Positions 7,661-17,079 of a stretch of 64,000 nt of DNA are shown here, one piece after another. This stretch comes from Prauserella flavalba (GTDB taxonomy: Bacteria > Actinomycetota > Actinomycetes > Mycobacteriales > Pseudonocardiaceae), in assembly GCF_003202235.1 (NCBI RefSeq), contig NZ_MASU01000007.1:248001-312000 (forward strand). The letters are read 5' to 3'. A program made the translations under genes and the position numbers. The first letter of the stretch is position 1; each line of letters opens with the position of its first letter. Below the pieces are notes generated by a model, which had not been told where the DNA came from, searched no databases, and saw only the letters and a program-made list of their open reading frames with translations.

Positions 7661-9250
7661 TCAGTCCTCCACGTGGGCGACGCCGGGCCTGCCGGCCTCC
7701 ACGTAGACGCTCGCGCGCGTGGTCACCGGCGAGCCGGGCGTGGTCACCTGGTCGAGCACGCGGTAGTCGGTGCGCAGGTGCCGCGGGCTCAGCTCGCAGC
7801 GCATGTACCCGCGCTGGGCGTTGTGGAACCGCATGTGCGGGTTCTCCCGCAACCAGGTGCGGCCGAGGGTGTCCATGTCCTGGCCGTTGCCACCGGAACT
7901 GACCGACGTGCCGAGGAACTCCGTGCCCACGGCCGGAGCATCCGGGTCGTCGAAGTCGACCTTCAGGTCGGCGGCGACACTGCGGTGGGCGTCGCCGGTG
8001 AGCACGACGAAGTTGTCGACCTTCCGGCGCCGCACCCCGTCGAGGAGGTTGCGGCGGGCCGCCGCGTAGCCGTCCCAGGTGTCCATGCCGAAGCCCTGCT
8101 CCGCGCCGTCGAGATGGTCGGCCTGCATCATGAACACCTGGTTGCCCAGGACGTTCCACGTCGCGCGGGAGCGTTCGAGGCCGCGCAGCACCCACGCCTC
8201 CTGCTCCTCGCCGAGCATCGTGCGCGCGGGGTCGAGCCGGTCGGTGCAGCCGCTGCGCAGGCCGTCACCGCACGCCTGGTCGTCGCGGTACTGGCGGGTG
8301 TCGACCATCGTGAACTCGGCGAGCCTGCCGTAGGACACCCGGCGGTAGAGGCGCATGTCCGGCCCGTGCGGGCGCTGGACGCGGCGCAGCGGCTGGTTCT
8401 CGTAATAGGCCTGGAACGCCGCGGCCCTGCGCCGCAGGAACACCGCGGGATCCTGGTCCGGCTCGGTGTCGGCCTGCGAGATGTCGTCGGCCCAGTTGTT
8501 CTCCACCTCGTGGTCATCGAGCACCACGAGCCAGGGGGCCGCCGCGTGCGCCGCCTTGAGGTCCGCGTCGCTCTTGTACTGCCCGTAGCGGATCCGGTAG
8601 TCGGTGAGCGAGAACGTCTCGGCCGCGGGCAGGTGACCCCGGCCGATGCCGCCCTGGCCGCCGCCCTCGTAGATGTAGTCGCCGAGGTGCAGCACCAGGT
8701 CCAGGTCTTCCTCCGCCAGGTGCCGGTAGGCCGTGTAGTAGCCGTCCGGGTAGCTCTGGCAGCTCACCACGCCGAAGGCGAGCGACGACAGCGCGGCGCC
8801 GCCCCACGGCGCGGTCCGCGTGCGTCCGACCGGGCTCAGCTCGGAACCCGCGCGGAAGCGGTACCAGTACTCGCGGTCCGGGCGCAGCCCCTCGACCTCG
8901 ACGTGCACCGAGTGCGCGAGCTCCGGCGACGCCTGCTCGGTCCCGGCACGCACCACGTGGCGGAAGCGCGGGTCCTCGGCGATCTGCCACGCGACGTTGA
9001 CGGCCTTGCCGGGCATCCCGCCCGTGCCGTCCTCCGCCACCGGGTCGGGTGCGAGCCGGGTCCACAGCACGATGCCCGACGACGTGGGCTCACCCGAGGC
9101 CACGCCCAGCGCGAACGGGTCTTCCCGGAACCGCGGGGCCGCCCATACCGGTCCCGGGGACGACCCGGCCACGGCGAGCGCCGTGGCGAGCGTGCCGCCG
9201 CCCGCGAGTGCCAGGAAGCGCCGACGGTCGAAGTCCGATCTCTCTGCCAT
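7661..9250 (-). CDS. phoD: secreted alkaline phosphatase D family protein (PhoD), Tat exported
   Basis: Predicted extracellular phosphodiesterase/phosphomonoesterase that would release phosphate from organic phosphates. The start at 9250 (529 residues) follows an AGGGAGAG ribosome site; an upstream in-frame start adds 38 unlikely residues. A Tat signal is present at residues 9-15 (RRRFLAL), followed by a hydrophobic stretch and a likely cleavage near VWAAP (about 36-40). The N-terminal PhoD domain is followed by the metallophosphatase domain, with HLGDYIYEGG and LDDHEVENNW as metal-ligand motifs. Phosphate-regulated expression would be expected for the family, but no PHO box was identified by eye. 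Confidence 0.9.
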   Translation of the reverse strand: MAERSDFDRRRFLALAGGGTLATALAVAGSSPGPVWAAPRFREDPFALGVASGEPTSSGIVLWTRLAPDPVAEDGTGGMPGKAVNVAWQIAEDPRFRHVVRAGTEQASPELAHSVHVEVEGLRPDREYWYRFRAGSELSPVGRTRTAPWGGAALSSLAFGVVSCQSYPDGYYTAYRHLAEEDLDLVLHLGDYIYEGGGQGGIGRGHLPAAETFSLTDYRIRYGQYKSDADLKAAHAAAPWLVVLDDHEVENNWADDISQADTEPDQDPAVFLRRRAAAFQAYYENQPLRRVQRPHGPDMRLYRRVSYGRLAEFTMVDTRQYRDDQACGDGLRSGCTDRLDPARTMLGEEQEAWVLRGLERSRATWNVLGNQVFMMQADHLDGAEQGFGMDTWDGYAAARRNLLDGVRRRKVDNFVVLTGDAHRSVAADLKVDFDDPDAPAVGTEFLGTSVSSGGNGQDMDTLGRTWLRENPHMRFHNAQRGYMRCELSPRHLRTDYRVLDQVTTPGSPVTTRASVYVEAGRPGVAHVED

Positions 9251-9400
9251 GTCTCTCCCTCTGCCGTGGCCGAACCGGACCATCCAGCCAGGGCGGGGCA
9301 ACGCGGAAACGATCATCCGCGGAACGAGACGTGACGACGCGACCAACTTCGCCGCCGTCGGCACGGGCGAGAAGCGGGCAGCCGTGATGCCTCACGCGCC

Positions 9401-9425
9401 CGCAGTGAAGGCCACCTTCACTGCG
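9401..9425. repeat. half-length palindrome (GTGAAGG type) downstream of rbfA
   Basis: CGCAGTGAAGG and CCTTCACTGCG form an 11-bp perfect stem around CCA. It lies 29 bases after the rbfA stop, so it may act as the terminator of the nusA-infB operon. It equals one half of the 53-bp palindromes at 16277 and 35264. Nothing else is evident in the 203-bp gap 9251-9453. Confidence 0.75.
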
Positions 9426-9453
9426 CGGCGGCCCGGGAGCGAGGCGGGGCTCG

Positions 9454-9906
9454 CTACTCGTCGTCGGGGTTCTCCTCGCGGGGGGCACGGTAGGGGTCGG
9501 CCTCGCCCGCGTGCTTCGCGCCGGTCGCCTGGCGCGCGACCTCGGCATCGGCCTCCCGCGCCCTGGCCAGCAGCTCGTCGATGTGCCGGGCGTCGGCGGG
9601 CACGTTGTCGGGGACGAACGTCAGGGTCGGCGTGTAGCGCACACCGGTGCCCTGCCCGACCTTGGTCCGCAGGACACCGCGGGCGGACTCCAGCGCCGCC
9701 GCGGCACCGGCGAAGTCCGGCGCGGAGTCCAGGTTCTCGCCGAGCACCGTGTAGTAGACGGTGGCGTCCCTCAGGTCACCGGTGATCTTGGCGTCGGTGA
9801 CGGTCACGTTGCCGAGCCGAGGGTCCTTGACCTCGTGCTCGAGCGCGGACGCGACGATCTGCGCGATCCGCTTGGCCAGCCTCCGTGCGCGAGCCTGATC
9901 GGCCAC
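9454..9906 (-). CDS. rbfA: 30S ribosome-binding factor A
   Basis: Late 30S maturation factor that binds the 16S rRNA 5' domain through a KH-like fold and is needed at low temperature. The 150-residue product has the family core with [22 protein letters not shown] followed by [23 protein letters not shown]. The C-terminal 30 residues are acidic and disordered-looking. A longer reading frame exists, but the GTG at 9906 is chosen because AAGGGGG lies eight bases upstream and homologues begin near [13 protein letters not shown]. It is the last gene of the rimP-nusA-infB operon here. Confidence 0.95.
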   Translation of the reverse strand: MADQARARRLAKRIAQIVASALEHEVKDPRLGNVTVTDAKITGDLRDATVYYTVLGENLDSAPDFAGAAAALESARGVLRTKVGQGTGVRYTPTLTFVPDNVPADARHIDELLARAREADAEVARQATGAKHAGEADPYRAPREENPDDE

Positions 9907-9940
9907 GACGCACCCCCTTACTCGTTTCGCAAACCAGCCA

Positions 9941-10237
9941 CTAGTCGTCATCCGGGCCGAGCAGCCGGCGGCGGGCCGACAGCAACTCCAGCTCGGGCCG
10001 TGCCGCGACGAAGCGTTCACACGCGTCGAGCACGTCTCTCACATGCTCGCCGTCCGCAGCCACGACGGCCACCCCGACCAGCGCACGCCGGTGGAGATCG
10101 AGGTGACCCGCCTCGGCCACGGACACGTCGAAGCGCTTGCGCACGTCGGCGAGCAGCGGCCGCACGGCGGACCGCTTCTGCTTCAGCGACCGGACGTCGC
10201 CGAGCAGCACATCAAGTTCGAGGGAGCCCACGAACAC
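9941..10237 (-). CDS. DUF503 (YlxP-like) family protein
   Basis: A 98-residue cytoplasmic protein that opens with [22 protein letters not shown], the hallmark of DUF503/YlxP. Members sit between infB and rbfA in many Gram-positive genomes and are suspected of a role in ribosome or translation biology, without a firmly established function. The start is GTG with AAGGGTG upstream. Gaps of 70 bases to infB and 34 bases to rbfA suggest a single operon. Confidence 0.85.
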   Translation of the reverse strand: MFVGSLELDVLLGDVRSLKQKRSAVRPLLADVRKRFDVSVAEAGHLDLHRRALVGVAVVAADGEHVRDVLDACERFVAARPELELLSARRRLLGPDDD

Positions 10238-10307
10238 CGGTCGTCACCCTTCGCACGAGAGACCGCTGGGCGGGGACTTCCGCCCCCGCCCAGCCGGCCC
10301 GTCTACG

Positions 10308-13157
10308 TCACTCGCGCGGCTTCTCGCGCTGCTCGTAGGTCTCGATCACGTCGTCGACCTTGATGTCCGAGAACTTGCCGAGCGTCAGACCGCACTCGTA
10401 GCCCTCGCGGACCTCCACCACGTCGTCCTTGAACCGGCGCAGCGAGTTGACCGGCAGGTCCTGGGCGACCACGACGTTGTCGCGGAGCAGGCGCGCCTTG
10501 GCGTTGCGCCTGATCTGGCCCGAGACGACGAGGCAACCGGCGATCGTGCCGTGCTTGGAGGATTTGAAGACCTCGCGGACCTCTGCCCTGCCGAGCTCGA
10601 CCTCCTCGTACTCCGGCTTGAGCATGCCCTTGAGGGCCTGCTCGATCTCCTCGATCGCCTGGTAGATCACCGTGTAGTACCGGACGTCGACGCCCTCGCG
10701 GGTGGCCCGCTCGGTCGCCTTGCCCTGTGCCCGCACGTTGAACCCGAGGACGATCGCGTCGGAGGCCGTCGCCAGGTCGATGTCGCTCTCGGTGACGCCA
10801 CCGACGCCGCGGTGGACCACGTTGAGCTCGACCTCGTCGCCCACGTCGATCTGCATGAGCGACGCCTCGAGGGCCTCGACGGTACCCGAGTTGTCACCCT
10901 TGATGATCAGGTTGAGGGTGTTGGTCTCCTTCAGCGCGGAGTCCAGGTCCTCCAGGCTGACGCGCTTGCGCTTGGCCGCGTTCTCCGCGTTGCGGATGCG
11001 GGCCTGGCGGCGCTCGGCGATCTGCCGGGCCACCCGGTCCTCCTCCACCACGAGGAACGTGTCACCCGCGCGCGGCACCGACGTGAAGCCGATGACCTGC
11101 ACCGGACGCGACGGCGTCGCCTCGGTGACGTCGCGGTTGTACTCGTCGACCATGCGGCGCACGCGGCCGTAGGCGTCGCCCGCGACCACGGAGTCGCCCA
11201 TGCGCAGCGTGCCGCGCTGGACCAGCACCGTCGCCACCGGACCGCGCCCGCGGTCGAGGTGTGCCTCGATCGCGACACCCTGGGCCTCCATGTCCGGATT
11301 GGCCCGGAGGTCCAGCGCCGCGTCCGCCGTCAGCAGGATCGCCTCGAGCAGCCCGTCGATGTTGATGTTCTCGCGAGCCGAGATGTCGACGAACATCGTG
11401 TCGCCGCCGTACTCCTCGGCGACGAGGTTGTACTCGGTGAGCTGCTGCCGGATCTTCTGAGGGTTCGCACCCTCCTTGTCGATCTTGTTGACCGCGACCA
11501 CGATCGGCGCCTTGGCGGCCTGTGCGTGGTTGATGGCCTCCACCGTCTGCGGCATGACGCCGTCGTCGGCGGCGACCACGATCACCGCGATGTCGGTGGC
11601 CTGCGCACCACGGGCACGCATGGCGGTGAACGCCTCGTGACCAGGGGTGTCGATGAAGGTGATGAGCCGGGGGTCGCCCTCCAGCTCGGTCTCCACCTGG
11701 TAGGCACCGATGTGCTGGGTGATGCCACCGGCCTCGCCCTCGTGGACCTTCGTCTTCCGGATCGTGTCCAGCAGGCGGGTCTTACCGTGGTCGACGTGAC
11801 CCATGACGGTCACGACCGGCGGCCGGATCTGCAGGTCCTCCTCGTCACCGGCGTCCTCGCCGTAGGTGATGTCGAAGGCCTCGAGCAGCTCGCGGTCCTC
11901 CTCCTCGGGGCTGACCACCTGGACGTTGTAGTTCATCTCCGTGCCGAGCAGCTCGAGCACGTCCTCGGAGACGGACTGGGTCGCGGTGACCATCTCGCCG
12001 AGGTGGAACAGCACCTGCACCAGCGAGGCCGGGTTGGCGTCGATCTTCTCCGCGAAGTCGGTCAGCGAGGCACCCCGCGGCAGCCGGATCGTCTCGCCGT
12101 TGCCCTTGGGCAGGCGGACGCCGCCGACGCTCGGCGCCTGCATGTTCTCCATGTACTCCTGGCGCTTCTGCCGCTTCGACTTGCGGCCCTTGCGCGAGGG
12201 ACCACCGGGACGGCCGAACGCACCGGCCGCGCCACCGCGGCCACCGGGACCGCCACGGCCACCGGGGCCGCCGCGGAAGCCGCCGCCACCGCCGCCGGCG
12301 GGAGCGCCACCGGGGCCGCCGCGGAAGCCGCCGCCACCGCCGCCACCGCCACGGAAGCCGCCGCCACCGCCGCCACCGCCGCGGGGCCCGCCACGGCCGG
12401 CACCGGCGCCACCGCCGGGTCCGCCACGGCCACCGGGGCCACCACGGCCACCGGGACCGCCCGCGGGACGGGCGGGACGGGTCGGCATCATGCCGGGGTT
12501 CGGGCGCGGCGGCATGTTGCCCGGGCTCGGCCGGTTGCCACCGGGAGCACCGCCACGCGGGCCGCCCGCCGGGCGGTCGCCGCCCGGACGCGGGCCACGC
12601 TCACCCTGCTGGCCTCCACCGGGACGCGGCGGAGCCGGGCGCGGAGCCGGCGAACCGGAGCCGACGCCGAACGGGTTGTTGCCCACCCTGGGCGGCCTCG
12701 GGCCGGGCTTCGGACCGGGCTTGGGGCCCTGCGGCTTCGGCGGAACGACCGAGCCACCGGAGGGCTGCTGCTGTTGCTGGGACTGCTCCTGCTTGGGCGG
12801 AGCCGCCTTCGCCGCCGGGGCCTGCTCGGCCGGGCGCGGGGCCGGAGGCTTCGGGCCCGGCTTGGGACCCGGCTTCGGGGCCGGGGGGCCGGGGCGCGCC
12901 TGCTGCTGCGACTGCGGCGCGGACGGCTTCGCGGTGGGCGCGGAGCCGTTTCCACCGGGAGCGGACGACCGCCCACCGCGGCCGCCCCTGCCTTCCTTGG
13001 CGGCGAACGCGTCGCGCAGCCGACGGGCGACGGGCGCCTCGACGGTGGACGACGCGGACTTCACGAACTCGCCCTGCTCCTTCAGCTTGGCGAGTACTTC
13101 CTTGCTCGTGACACCGAGCTCTTTCGCGAGCTCATGCACGCGGGCCTTGCCTGCCAC
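10308..13157 (-). CDS. infB: translation initiation factor IF-2
   Basis: GTPase that delivers initiator tRNA to the 30S P-site and promotes subunit joining. The 949-residue protein has an IF2 N-terminal helical domain (residues 1-50), then a very long Pro-rich and Gly/Arg-rich linker to about residue 345, then the conserved core. The G1 motif GHVDHGKT is at residues 453-460, with the switch region GGITQHIG, the G3 motif DTPGHEAF and the G4 motif NKID following. Domains II, III and the fMet-tRNA-binding C-terminal domain complete it. The start is GTG at 13157, with GGAGA upstream. Length and linker are typical of actinobacteria. Confidence 0.97.
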   Translation of the reverse strand: MAGKARVHELAKELGVTSKEVLAKLKEQGEFVKSASSTVEAPVARRLRDAFAAKEGRGGRGGRSSAPGGNGSAPTAKPSAPQSQQQARPGPPAPKPGPKPGPKPPAPRPAEQAPAAKAAPPKQEQSQQQQQPSGGSVVPPKPQGPKPGPKPGPRPPRVGNNPFGVGSGSPAPRPAPPRPGGGQQGERGPRPGGDRPAGGPRGGAPGGNRPSPGNMPPRPNPGMMPTRPARPAGGPGGRGGPGGRGGPGGGAGAGRGGPRGGGGGGGGFRGGGGGGGGFRGGPGGAPAGGGGGGFRGGPGGRGGPGGRGGAAGAFGRPGGPSRKGRKSKRQKRQEYMENMQAPSVGGVRLPKGNGETIRLPRGASLTDFAEKIDANPASLVQVLFHLGEMVTATQSVSEDVLELLGTEMNYNVQVVSPEEEDRELLEAFDITYGEDAGDEEDLQIRPPVVTVMGHVDHGKTRLLDTIRKTKVHEGEAGGITQHIGAYQVETELEGDPRLITFIDTPGHEAFTAMRARGAQATDIAVIVVAADDGVMPQTVEAINHAQAAKAPIVVAVNKIDKEGANPQKIRQQLTEYNLVAEEYGGDTMFVDISARENINIDGLLEAILLTADAALDLRANPDMEAQGVAIEAHLDRGRGPVATVLVQRGTLRMGDSVVAGDAYGRVRRMVDEYNRDVTEATPSRPVQVIGFTSVPRAGDTFLVVEEDRVARQIAERRQARIRNAENAAKRKRVSLEDLDSALKETNTLNLIIKGDNSGTVEALEASLMQIDVGDEVELNVVHRGVGGVTESDIDLATASDAIVLGFNVRAQGKATERATREGVDVRYYTVIYQAIEEIEQALKGMLKPEYEEVELGRAEVREVFKSSKHGTIAGCLVVSGQIRRNAKARLLRDNVVVAQDLPVNSLRRFKDDVVEVREGYECGLTLGKFSDIKVDDVIETYEQREKPRE

Positions 13158-13247
13158 TGCTCTCCTCAACTGATGAGGTCTGACAGGCGCGTACCCGCAG
13201 ACCTCGTCCTATCGTCGCGCGTTCATGGCTTCAGCTTCACGGCTGAC

Positions 13248-13634
13248 TCATGACGGGTCGACCTGCTTCCTTGTTCCGACTCGGACCCGGGAAGGTCCCG
13301 TGTCCTCACTCTGCGCGAACCGCTCCAGGTGTTGCCACACGCCCTCGGCGTCGAGCGACCCCTGGACCCTGAGCGCCCTGGGGAACGCCCGCCGCCGTTC
13401 GGCTTTGGAGAGGCACTCCGGTCCGGGATGCAACCATGCACCGCGCCCCGGGAGCCGCCGACGTTCGTCGACGACCAGTGCCCCGTCCACCGCGACCACG
13501 CGCAGCAGCTCGCTGATCAACGCCCGCCGTCGACACCCCACACAGGTACGGACCGGTGTCGCTCCGTAACCCTGGCGTGCGGAATCCGACCGCGGGCGCT
13601 GCACCACTTCCCAGTTTAGCCCGTGGCCTGTCAC
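13248..13634 (-). CDS. ylxR: YlxR family (DUF448) RNA-binding protein
   Basis: Small basic protein of the YlxR family, encoded between nusA and infB in most Gram-positive bacteria. The family has been linked to modulation of RNase P in Bacillus relatives; a role here is inferred. The signature RTCVGCRRR lies at residues 29-37 with two cysteines at 31 and 34, and the GRGAWLHP motif follows. The start used (GTG at 13634) overlaps the nusA stop as GTGA. An internal GTG pair ten codons later is also possible and would give the shorter N-terminus seen in many homologues. Confidence 0.88.
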   Translation of the reverse strand: MTGHGLNWEVVQRPRSDSARQGYGATPVRTCVGCRRRALISELLRVVAVDGALVVDERRRLPGRGAWLHPGPECLSKAERRRAFPRALRVQGSLDAEGVWQHLERFAQSEDTGPSRVRVGTRKQVDPS

Positions 13635-14680
13635 TCAGCCGAACCGGTTGCCGCCGCGTGTGGCGACTCGTCCGGCGTGACCGGCCGCTGGCCGGCGCCG
13701 GCCTCCGGAGCCGCGTCGCTGCGGATGTCGATCCGCCATCCGGTCAGCCGCGCGGCGAGGCGCGCGTTCTGCCCTTCCTTGCCGATGGCCAGGGACAACT
13801 GGAAGTCGGGGACGATGACCCGCGCCGTCTTGGCGCGCTCGTCGACCACCTTGACCGACACAACCTTCGCGGGCGACAGCGCATTCCCCACGAAGCGGGC
13901 CGGGTCGTCGGAGTGGTCGATGATGTCGATCTTCTCACCACCGAGCTCGCTCATGACGTTGCGCACACGAGCGCCCACCGGGCCGATGCACGCGCCCTTG
14001 GCGTTGACGCCGGGGACGGTCGAGCGGACGGCGATCTTCGAGCGGTGCCCCGCCTCGCGCGCCACCGCCGCGATCTCCACCGTGCCGTCGGCGATCTCGG
14101 GGACCTCGAGCGCGAACAGCTTGCGGACGAGGTTCGGGTGCGTGCGCGACAGCGTGATCTGCGGGCCCCGCGCGCTGCGCGAGACCCCGACGACGTAGGC
14201 CTTGATCCGGCTGCCGTGCTGGTAGGACTCGCCGGGCACCTGCTCGGCGGCGGGCAGCACGCCCTCGGTGTCGCCGACCTGGACGATCACCATGCCCCTG
14301 GCGTTGGCGCGCGCGTCGCGCTGGATCACACCCGCGACGATCTCGCCCTCCTTGGCGGAGAACTCGCCGTAGGTCTTCTCGTGCTCGGCGTCGCGCAGCC
14401 GCTGCAGGATCACCTGCCGCGCGGTGGTGGCGGCGATCCGGCCGAAGCCCTCGGGCGTGTCGTCCCATTCCTCGGCGATCTCGCCGTTCTCGTCGAGGGT
14501 GTGCGCGAGCACGCGGACGTAGCCCGTCTTGCGGTCGATGTCGATCTTGGCGTGGGGCTGGTGGCCCTCGGTGTGCTTGTACGCCGTGAGGAGGGCGGTC
14601 TCGATCGCCTCCAGCACGGTGTCGAAGGGGATGTCCTTGTCGCGTTCGATCGCGCGCAGCGCCGCGATGTCGACGTTCAC
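13631..14680 (-). CDS. nusA: transcription termination/antitermination factor NusA
   Basis: RNA polymerase-associated factor that modulates pausing, termination and antitermination. The 349-residue protein has the N-terminal polymerase-binding domain (about 1-125), an S1 domain (about 130-200) and two KH domains. The first KH region includes [18 protein letters not shown] and the second [20 protein letters not shown]. No acidic C-terminal repeats are present, as usual outside Proteobacteria. The start is GTG and overlaps the rimP stop by four bases; its own stop overlaps ylxR. This order is the classic rimP-nusA-ylxR-infB operon. Confidence 0.97.
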   Translation of the reverse strand: MNVDIAALRAIERDKDIPFDTVLEAIETALLTAYKHTEGHQPHAKIDIDRKTGYVRVLAHTLDENGEIAEEWDDTPEGFGRIAATTARQVILQRLRDAEHEKTYGEFSAKEGEIVAGVIQRDARANARGMVIVQVGDTEGVLPAAEQVPGESYQHGSRIKAYVVGVSRSARGPQITLSRTHPNLVRKLFALEVPEIADGTVEIAAVAREAGHRSKIAVRSTVPGVNAKGACIGPVGARVRNVMSELGGEKIDIIDHSDDPARFVGNALSPAKVVSVKVVDERAKTARVIVPDFQLSLAIGKEGQNARLAARLTGWRIDIRSDAAPEAGAGQRPVTPDESPHAAATGSAE

Positions 14681-15216
14681 CTCGACTCCTCCTTCGGTCC
14701 CGCGTTCTCGTCGATCTTGCCGCAGGCGTCGGCTTCCAGCAGCTTGAGCTCCTCCGCCGGGGGTTGCTTGAACTCGATCTCGATGACCGCCTTGGCCACG
14801 TCGGCGTAGTGGACGTCGCGGACGGTCCCGCCGACGAGCACCCGCGCCGAGCTCTCCCCCGCCTCGCCGACTCTGCCGACGAACTCGGCACCCTCCGTGG
14901 GGGTGACGCGGACGAGCCGGAATTTCGCTCGGCGCCAGTGGCGCTTCGCGGTGAGGGGGCGGTCGACGCCCGGTGAGGTGACCTCGAGGGTGTACGCGCC
15001 CGCGATCAGGTGGTCGTGGGCGTCGAGCACCGCGGAGACCGCCCTGCTGACCTCGGCGACCTCGTCGAGGCCGACCCCGTCGTCGCCGTCGACGACGACC
15101 TTGACCAGCTTGCGCCTGCCTGCCTGCTGCACGTCGAGCGCGTCGAGATCGAAACCCGCGGCCGTGACGGCCTCGGCCACGACGGGCTCCAGCCGGCTGG
15201 CGAGTTCGTTGGGCAC
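14677..15216 (-). CDS. rimP: ribosome maturation factor RimP
   Basis: Needed for efficient 30S subunit maturation. The 179-residue product has the two-domain RimP layout. The N-terminal part contains [26 protein letters not shown], the C-terminal part contains [20 protein letters not shown], and an Sm-like domain follows with a short acidic tail. The start is GTG with ACAGGAG upstream. It is the first gene of the nusA-infB operon. The 100-bp space shared with the divergent lipoprotein gene should contain the operon promoter. Confidence 0.95.
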   Translation of the reverse strand: MPNELASRLEPVVAEAVTAAGFDLDALDVQQAGRRKLVKVVVDGDDGVGLDEVAEVSRAVSAVLDAHDHLIAGAYTLEVTSPGVDRPLTAKRHWRRAKFRLVRVTPTEGAEFVGRVGEAGESSARVLVGGTVRDVHYADVAKAVIEIEFKQPPAEELKLLEADACGKIDENAGPKEESR

Positions 15217-15302
15217 CGTGATGCTCCTGTTGTCCTATTCGAAGTGGTGGTCCAGCTTATCGTGCCGGGGCCGGGTCTCGCCGACCAGCAGGCACCGCCT
15301 GG

Positions 15303-15308
15303 CAGGAT
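15303..15308 (+). promoter_or_regulatory. candidate -10 element CAGGAT for a leaderless transcript
   Basis: CAGGAT (NANNNT pattern) ends eight bases before the GTG at 15317, and no ribosome site is present between them. This supports the chosen start of the ferritin-like lipoprotein gene. Confidence 0.4.
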
Positions 15309-15316
15309 GGCTCACC

Positions 15317-16264
15317 GTGACCTTCCGTGCCCCGCTGAACCGGCGTGCCGTCCTGCGCGGCGCGGCGCTGGCCGCCCTGGCGATCCCCGTGGCGGCCACG
15401 GCGGCCGCGTGCGGCACCGGCTACGACGACAGCCCCGACCCGCTGCTGCCCCTGCTCGAGCAGGCCGAGGCCGACGCCGCCGCGGCGAACGCGCTCGCCG
15501 GCTCGAACCCGGGCGTCGCGGAGCTCGCGAGGCAGGTGGCCACCGCGCGGACGGCGCAGGCCCGCGCGCTGCGCACCGAGATCGACCGGCTCAACAAGCC
15601 GAGGCCCGAGCAGACCACCCCGCCGTCGCGGACCGTGGCCGACATCGCGGCGCTGGCGCGGCGCCTCGCCGAGGCACGCGAGCGGGCCGCCGGGCTGGTG
15701 CCGGGGCTCCCCGCGTACCGCGCGGGCCTGGCCGGCTCGGTCGCGGCGGGCTGCGCCGCCGTGCAGCAGCTGGCGCCCGAGCTGGGGGCCGGGCAGCCGG
15801 GCGAGGTCGAACGGCCGTCGACCGGCTCGCTGCCCGCCGAGGCGGTGGACGCGCTGCAGCAGGCGCTCGCGGCCGAGCACGCGGCCGTGTGGGTGTACGG
15901 GCTCGTGAGCGCGTTCCTGCCCGCCGACTTCGAGAAGGGTCTCGACGCGGGCGCCGCCGCGCACCGCGACCGGCGCGACGCGTGCGAGCGGGTGCTCACG
16001 GCCGCGGGCGCCGATCCGCGGCCGCCCGAGCCCGCCTACCTGCCGCCACGGCCGGTGAGCGACGAGGCGTCGGCGACCAGGCTCGTCGTCACGGCCGAGA
16101 CCGACGCGGCCTCGGCGTGGCACGGCGTGCTGGAGCGCACCGACGACGCGGCGCTGCGCAGGCTCGCCACCCAGGCGCTGATCGGCTCCGCGACCCGCTG
16201 CACGAGCTGGCGGATGGAGGCGGGCGAACAGCCCGCCGCGGTGGCCCTGCCCGGCCGAACCTGA
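15317..16264 (+). CDS. Tat-exported ferritin-like lipoprotein (DUF4439 type)
   Basis: A 315-residue predicted surface lipoprotein. A twin-arginine signal (NRRAVLRG, residues 8-15) is followed by a hydrophobic stretch and a lipobox ending at Cys32. The middle is Ala/Glu-rich and probably helical. The last 140 residues, with LPAEAVDALQQALAAEHAAVWVYG, resemble the actinobacterial ferritin-like DUF4439 domain, whose four-helix fold may bind a di-iron centre. Metal binding is not shown by the sequence alone. It is divergent from rimP, appears leaderless, and is followed by a 53-bp palindrome. Confidence 0.75.
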   Translation: MTFRAPLNRRAVLRGAALAALAIPVAATAAACGTGYDDSPDPLLPLLEQAEADAAAANALAGSNPGVAELARQVATARTAQARALRTEIDRLNKPRPEQTTPPSRTVADIAALARRLAEARERAAGLVPGLPAYRAGLAGSVAAGCAAVQQLAPELGAGQPGEVERPSTGSLPAEAVDALQQALAAEHAAVWVYGLVSAFLPADFEKGLDAGAAAHRDRRDACERVLTAAGADPRPPEPAYLPPRPVSDEASATRLVVTAETDAASAWHGVLERTDDAALRRLATQALIGSATRCTSWRMEAGEQPAAVALPGRT

Positions 16265-16276
16265 GTCCCCACCGCT

Positions 16277-16329
16277 GCAGTGAAGGCCACCTTCACTGCG
16301 TTGAACGCAGTGAAGGTGGCCTTCACTGC
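16277..16329. repeat. 53-bp perfect palindrome (GTGAAGG type, full length)
   Basis: Two 26-base arms are exact reverse complements around a single central G. Each arm contains its own smaller hairpin, GCAGTGAAGG-CCA-CCTTCACTGC, and the arms meet at GCGTT-G-AACGC. It starts 12 bases after the stop of the ferritin-like gene and sits between convergent genes, so it may terminate transcription from both sides. It is near-identical to the element at 35264. Confidence 0.85.
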
Positions 16330-16361
16330 GGCTGGGTGAGGCTGAGCCTGGGTGGGCTGGG

Positions 16362-17054
16362 TCAGCCGTGGGCGTCGGCGAGGCGGAGGGCGTCGGTGCC
16401 GATGCGGGCCAGCAGCTCGTCGTCGGTGTGGCCGGCGAAGAAGGCCGCCTCGACGATCGTGACCTCGGTGCCCTCGGAGCGGGACTCGTACTCGCCCTGC
16501 GCGACGTTGGGTGCTCCCGGTAGCTTCACGGTCTCGTCGCGGACGAGGTCGTTGACGTTGCCGGTGCCGTCGGTGTCGGTGATCGCCTTGAGCTGCTGGG
16601 CCCCGCCCGCGTCCGGCATGGTCACCACGACCACGGACACGAGCGCACGGGCCTCGCCGCTCTCGGTGGTGTACAGCGCGCGCGACACCTGGGAGCACGG
16701 GTGCTCGTCGAACCAGTCCGCGACGTCGCCGTAGGAGTTGCCCGCGCAGTCCTCCGACACCTCGGGACCGGCGACAGTCGTGTAGTCGAACTCGCCGCTG
16801 GTGAGCGGGTCCTCGGCGACCTGCGTGGGCTCGGCGGGCGGCGGCTCCTCCCCTGGCGAGCGGACGAACCACCACACAAGCCCGGCCACGAGCGCGACGG
16901 CGAGCAGGCCCGCGCCCTGCACCACCCGGTTGGGTCCTCCCCCGCCCGGAGACGGTGCCTGCTGCTGGGGTGGGGGCGGCGGGTACTGCTGCCGGACCGC
17001 GCCCATCGGCGCGGTGTCACTCACTCCCGGGGTGTACCGCTGCTGTCCAGCCAC
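16362..17054 (-). CDS. single-pass membrane protein of unknown function
   Basis: A 230-residue protein with a Pro/Gln-rich cytoplasmic N-terminus (about 1-42), one transmembrane helix (about 44-64, ending in LVWWFV) and an extracytoplasmic domain of about 165 residues containing two cysteines (about 103 and 120) that could form a disulfide. I recognise no catalytic motif. Proline-rich anchors followed by a small outer domain are common in actinobacterial envelope proteins. The start is uncertain: GTG at 17054 has no clear ribosome site, and GTG at 17024 or ATG at 17006 are alternatives. It ends facing the ferritin-like gene. Confidence 0.65.
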   Translation of the reverse strand: MAGQQRYTPGVSDTAPMGAVRQQYPPPPPQQQAPSPGGGGPNRVVQGAGLLAVALVAGLVWWFVRSPGEEPPPAEPTQVAEDPLTSGEFDYTTVAGPEVSEDCAGNSYGDVADWFDEHPCSQVSRALYTTESGEARALVSVVVVTMPDAGGAQQLKAITDTDGTGNVNDLVRDETVKLPGAPNVAQGEYESRSEGTEVTIVEAAFFAGHTDDELLARIGTDALRLADAHG

Positions 17055-17079
17055 GCGAACGGACGGTAGTCGACGCGCG

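Noticed and set aside
10137-13253. Very long open frame (over 1000 codons) antisense to infB, and another of about 400 codons at 11941-13173
   Set aside because: Both mirror the infB coding strand; their composition (runs of Pro, Ala, Gly, Thr) is what antisense of a Gly/Pro-rich GC-rich gene gives, and infB is certain.
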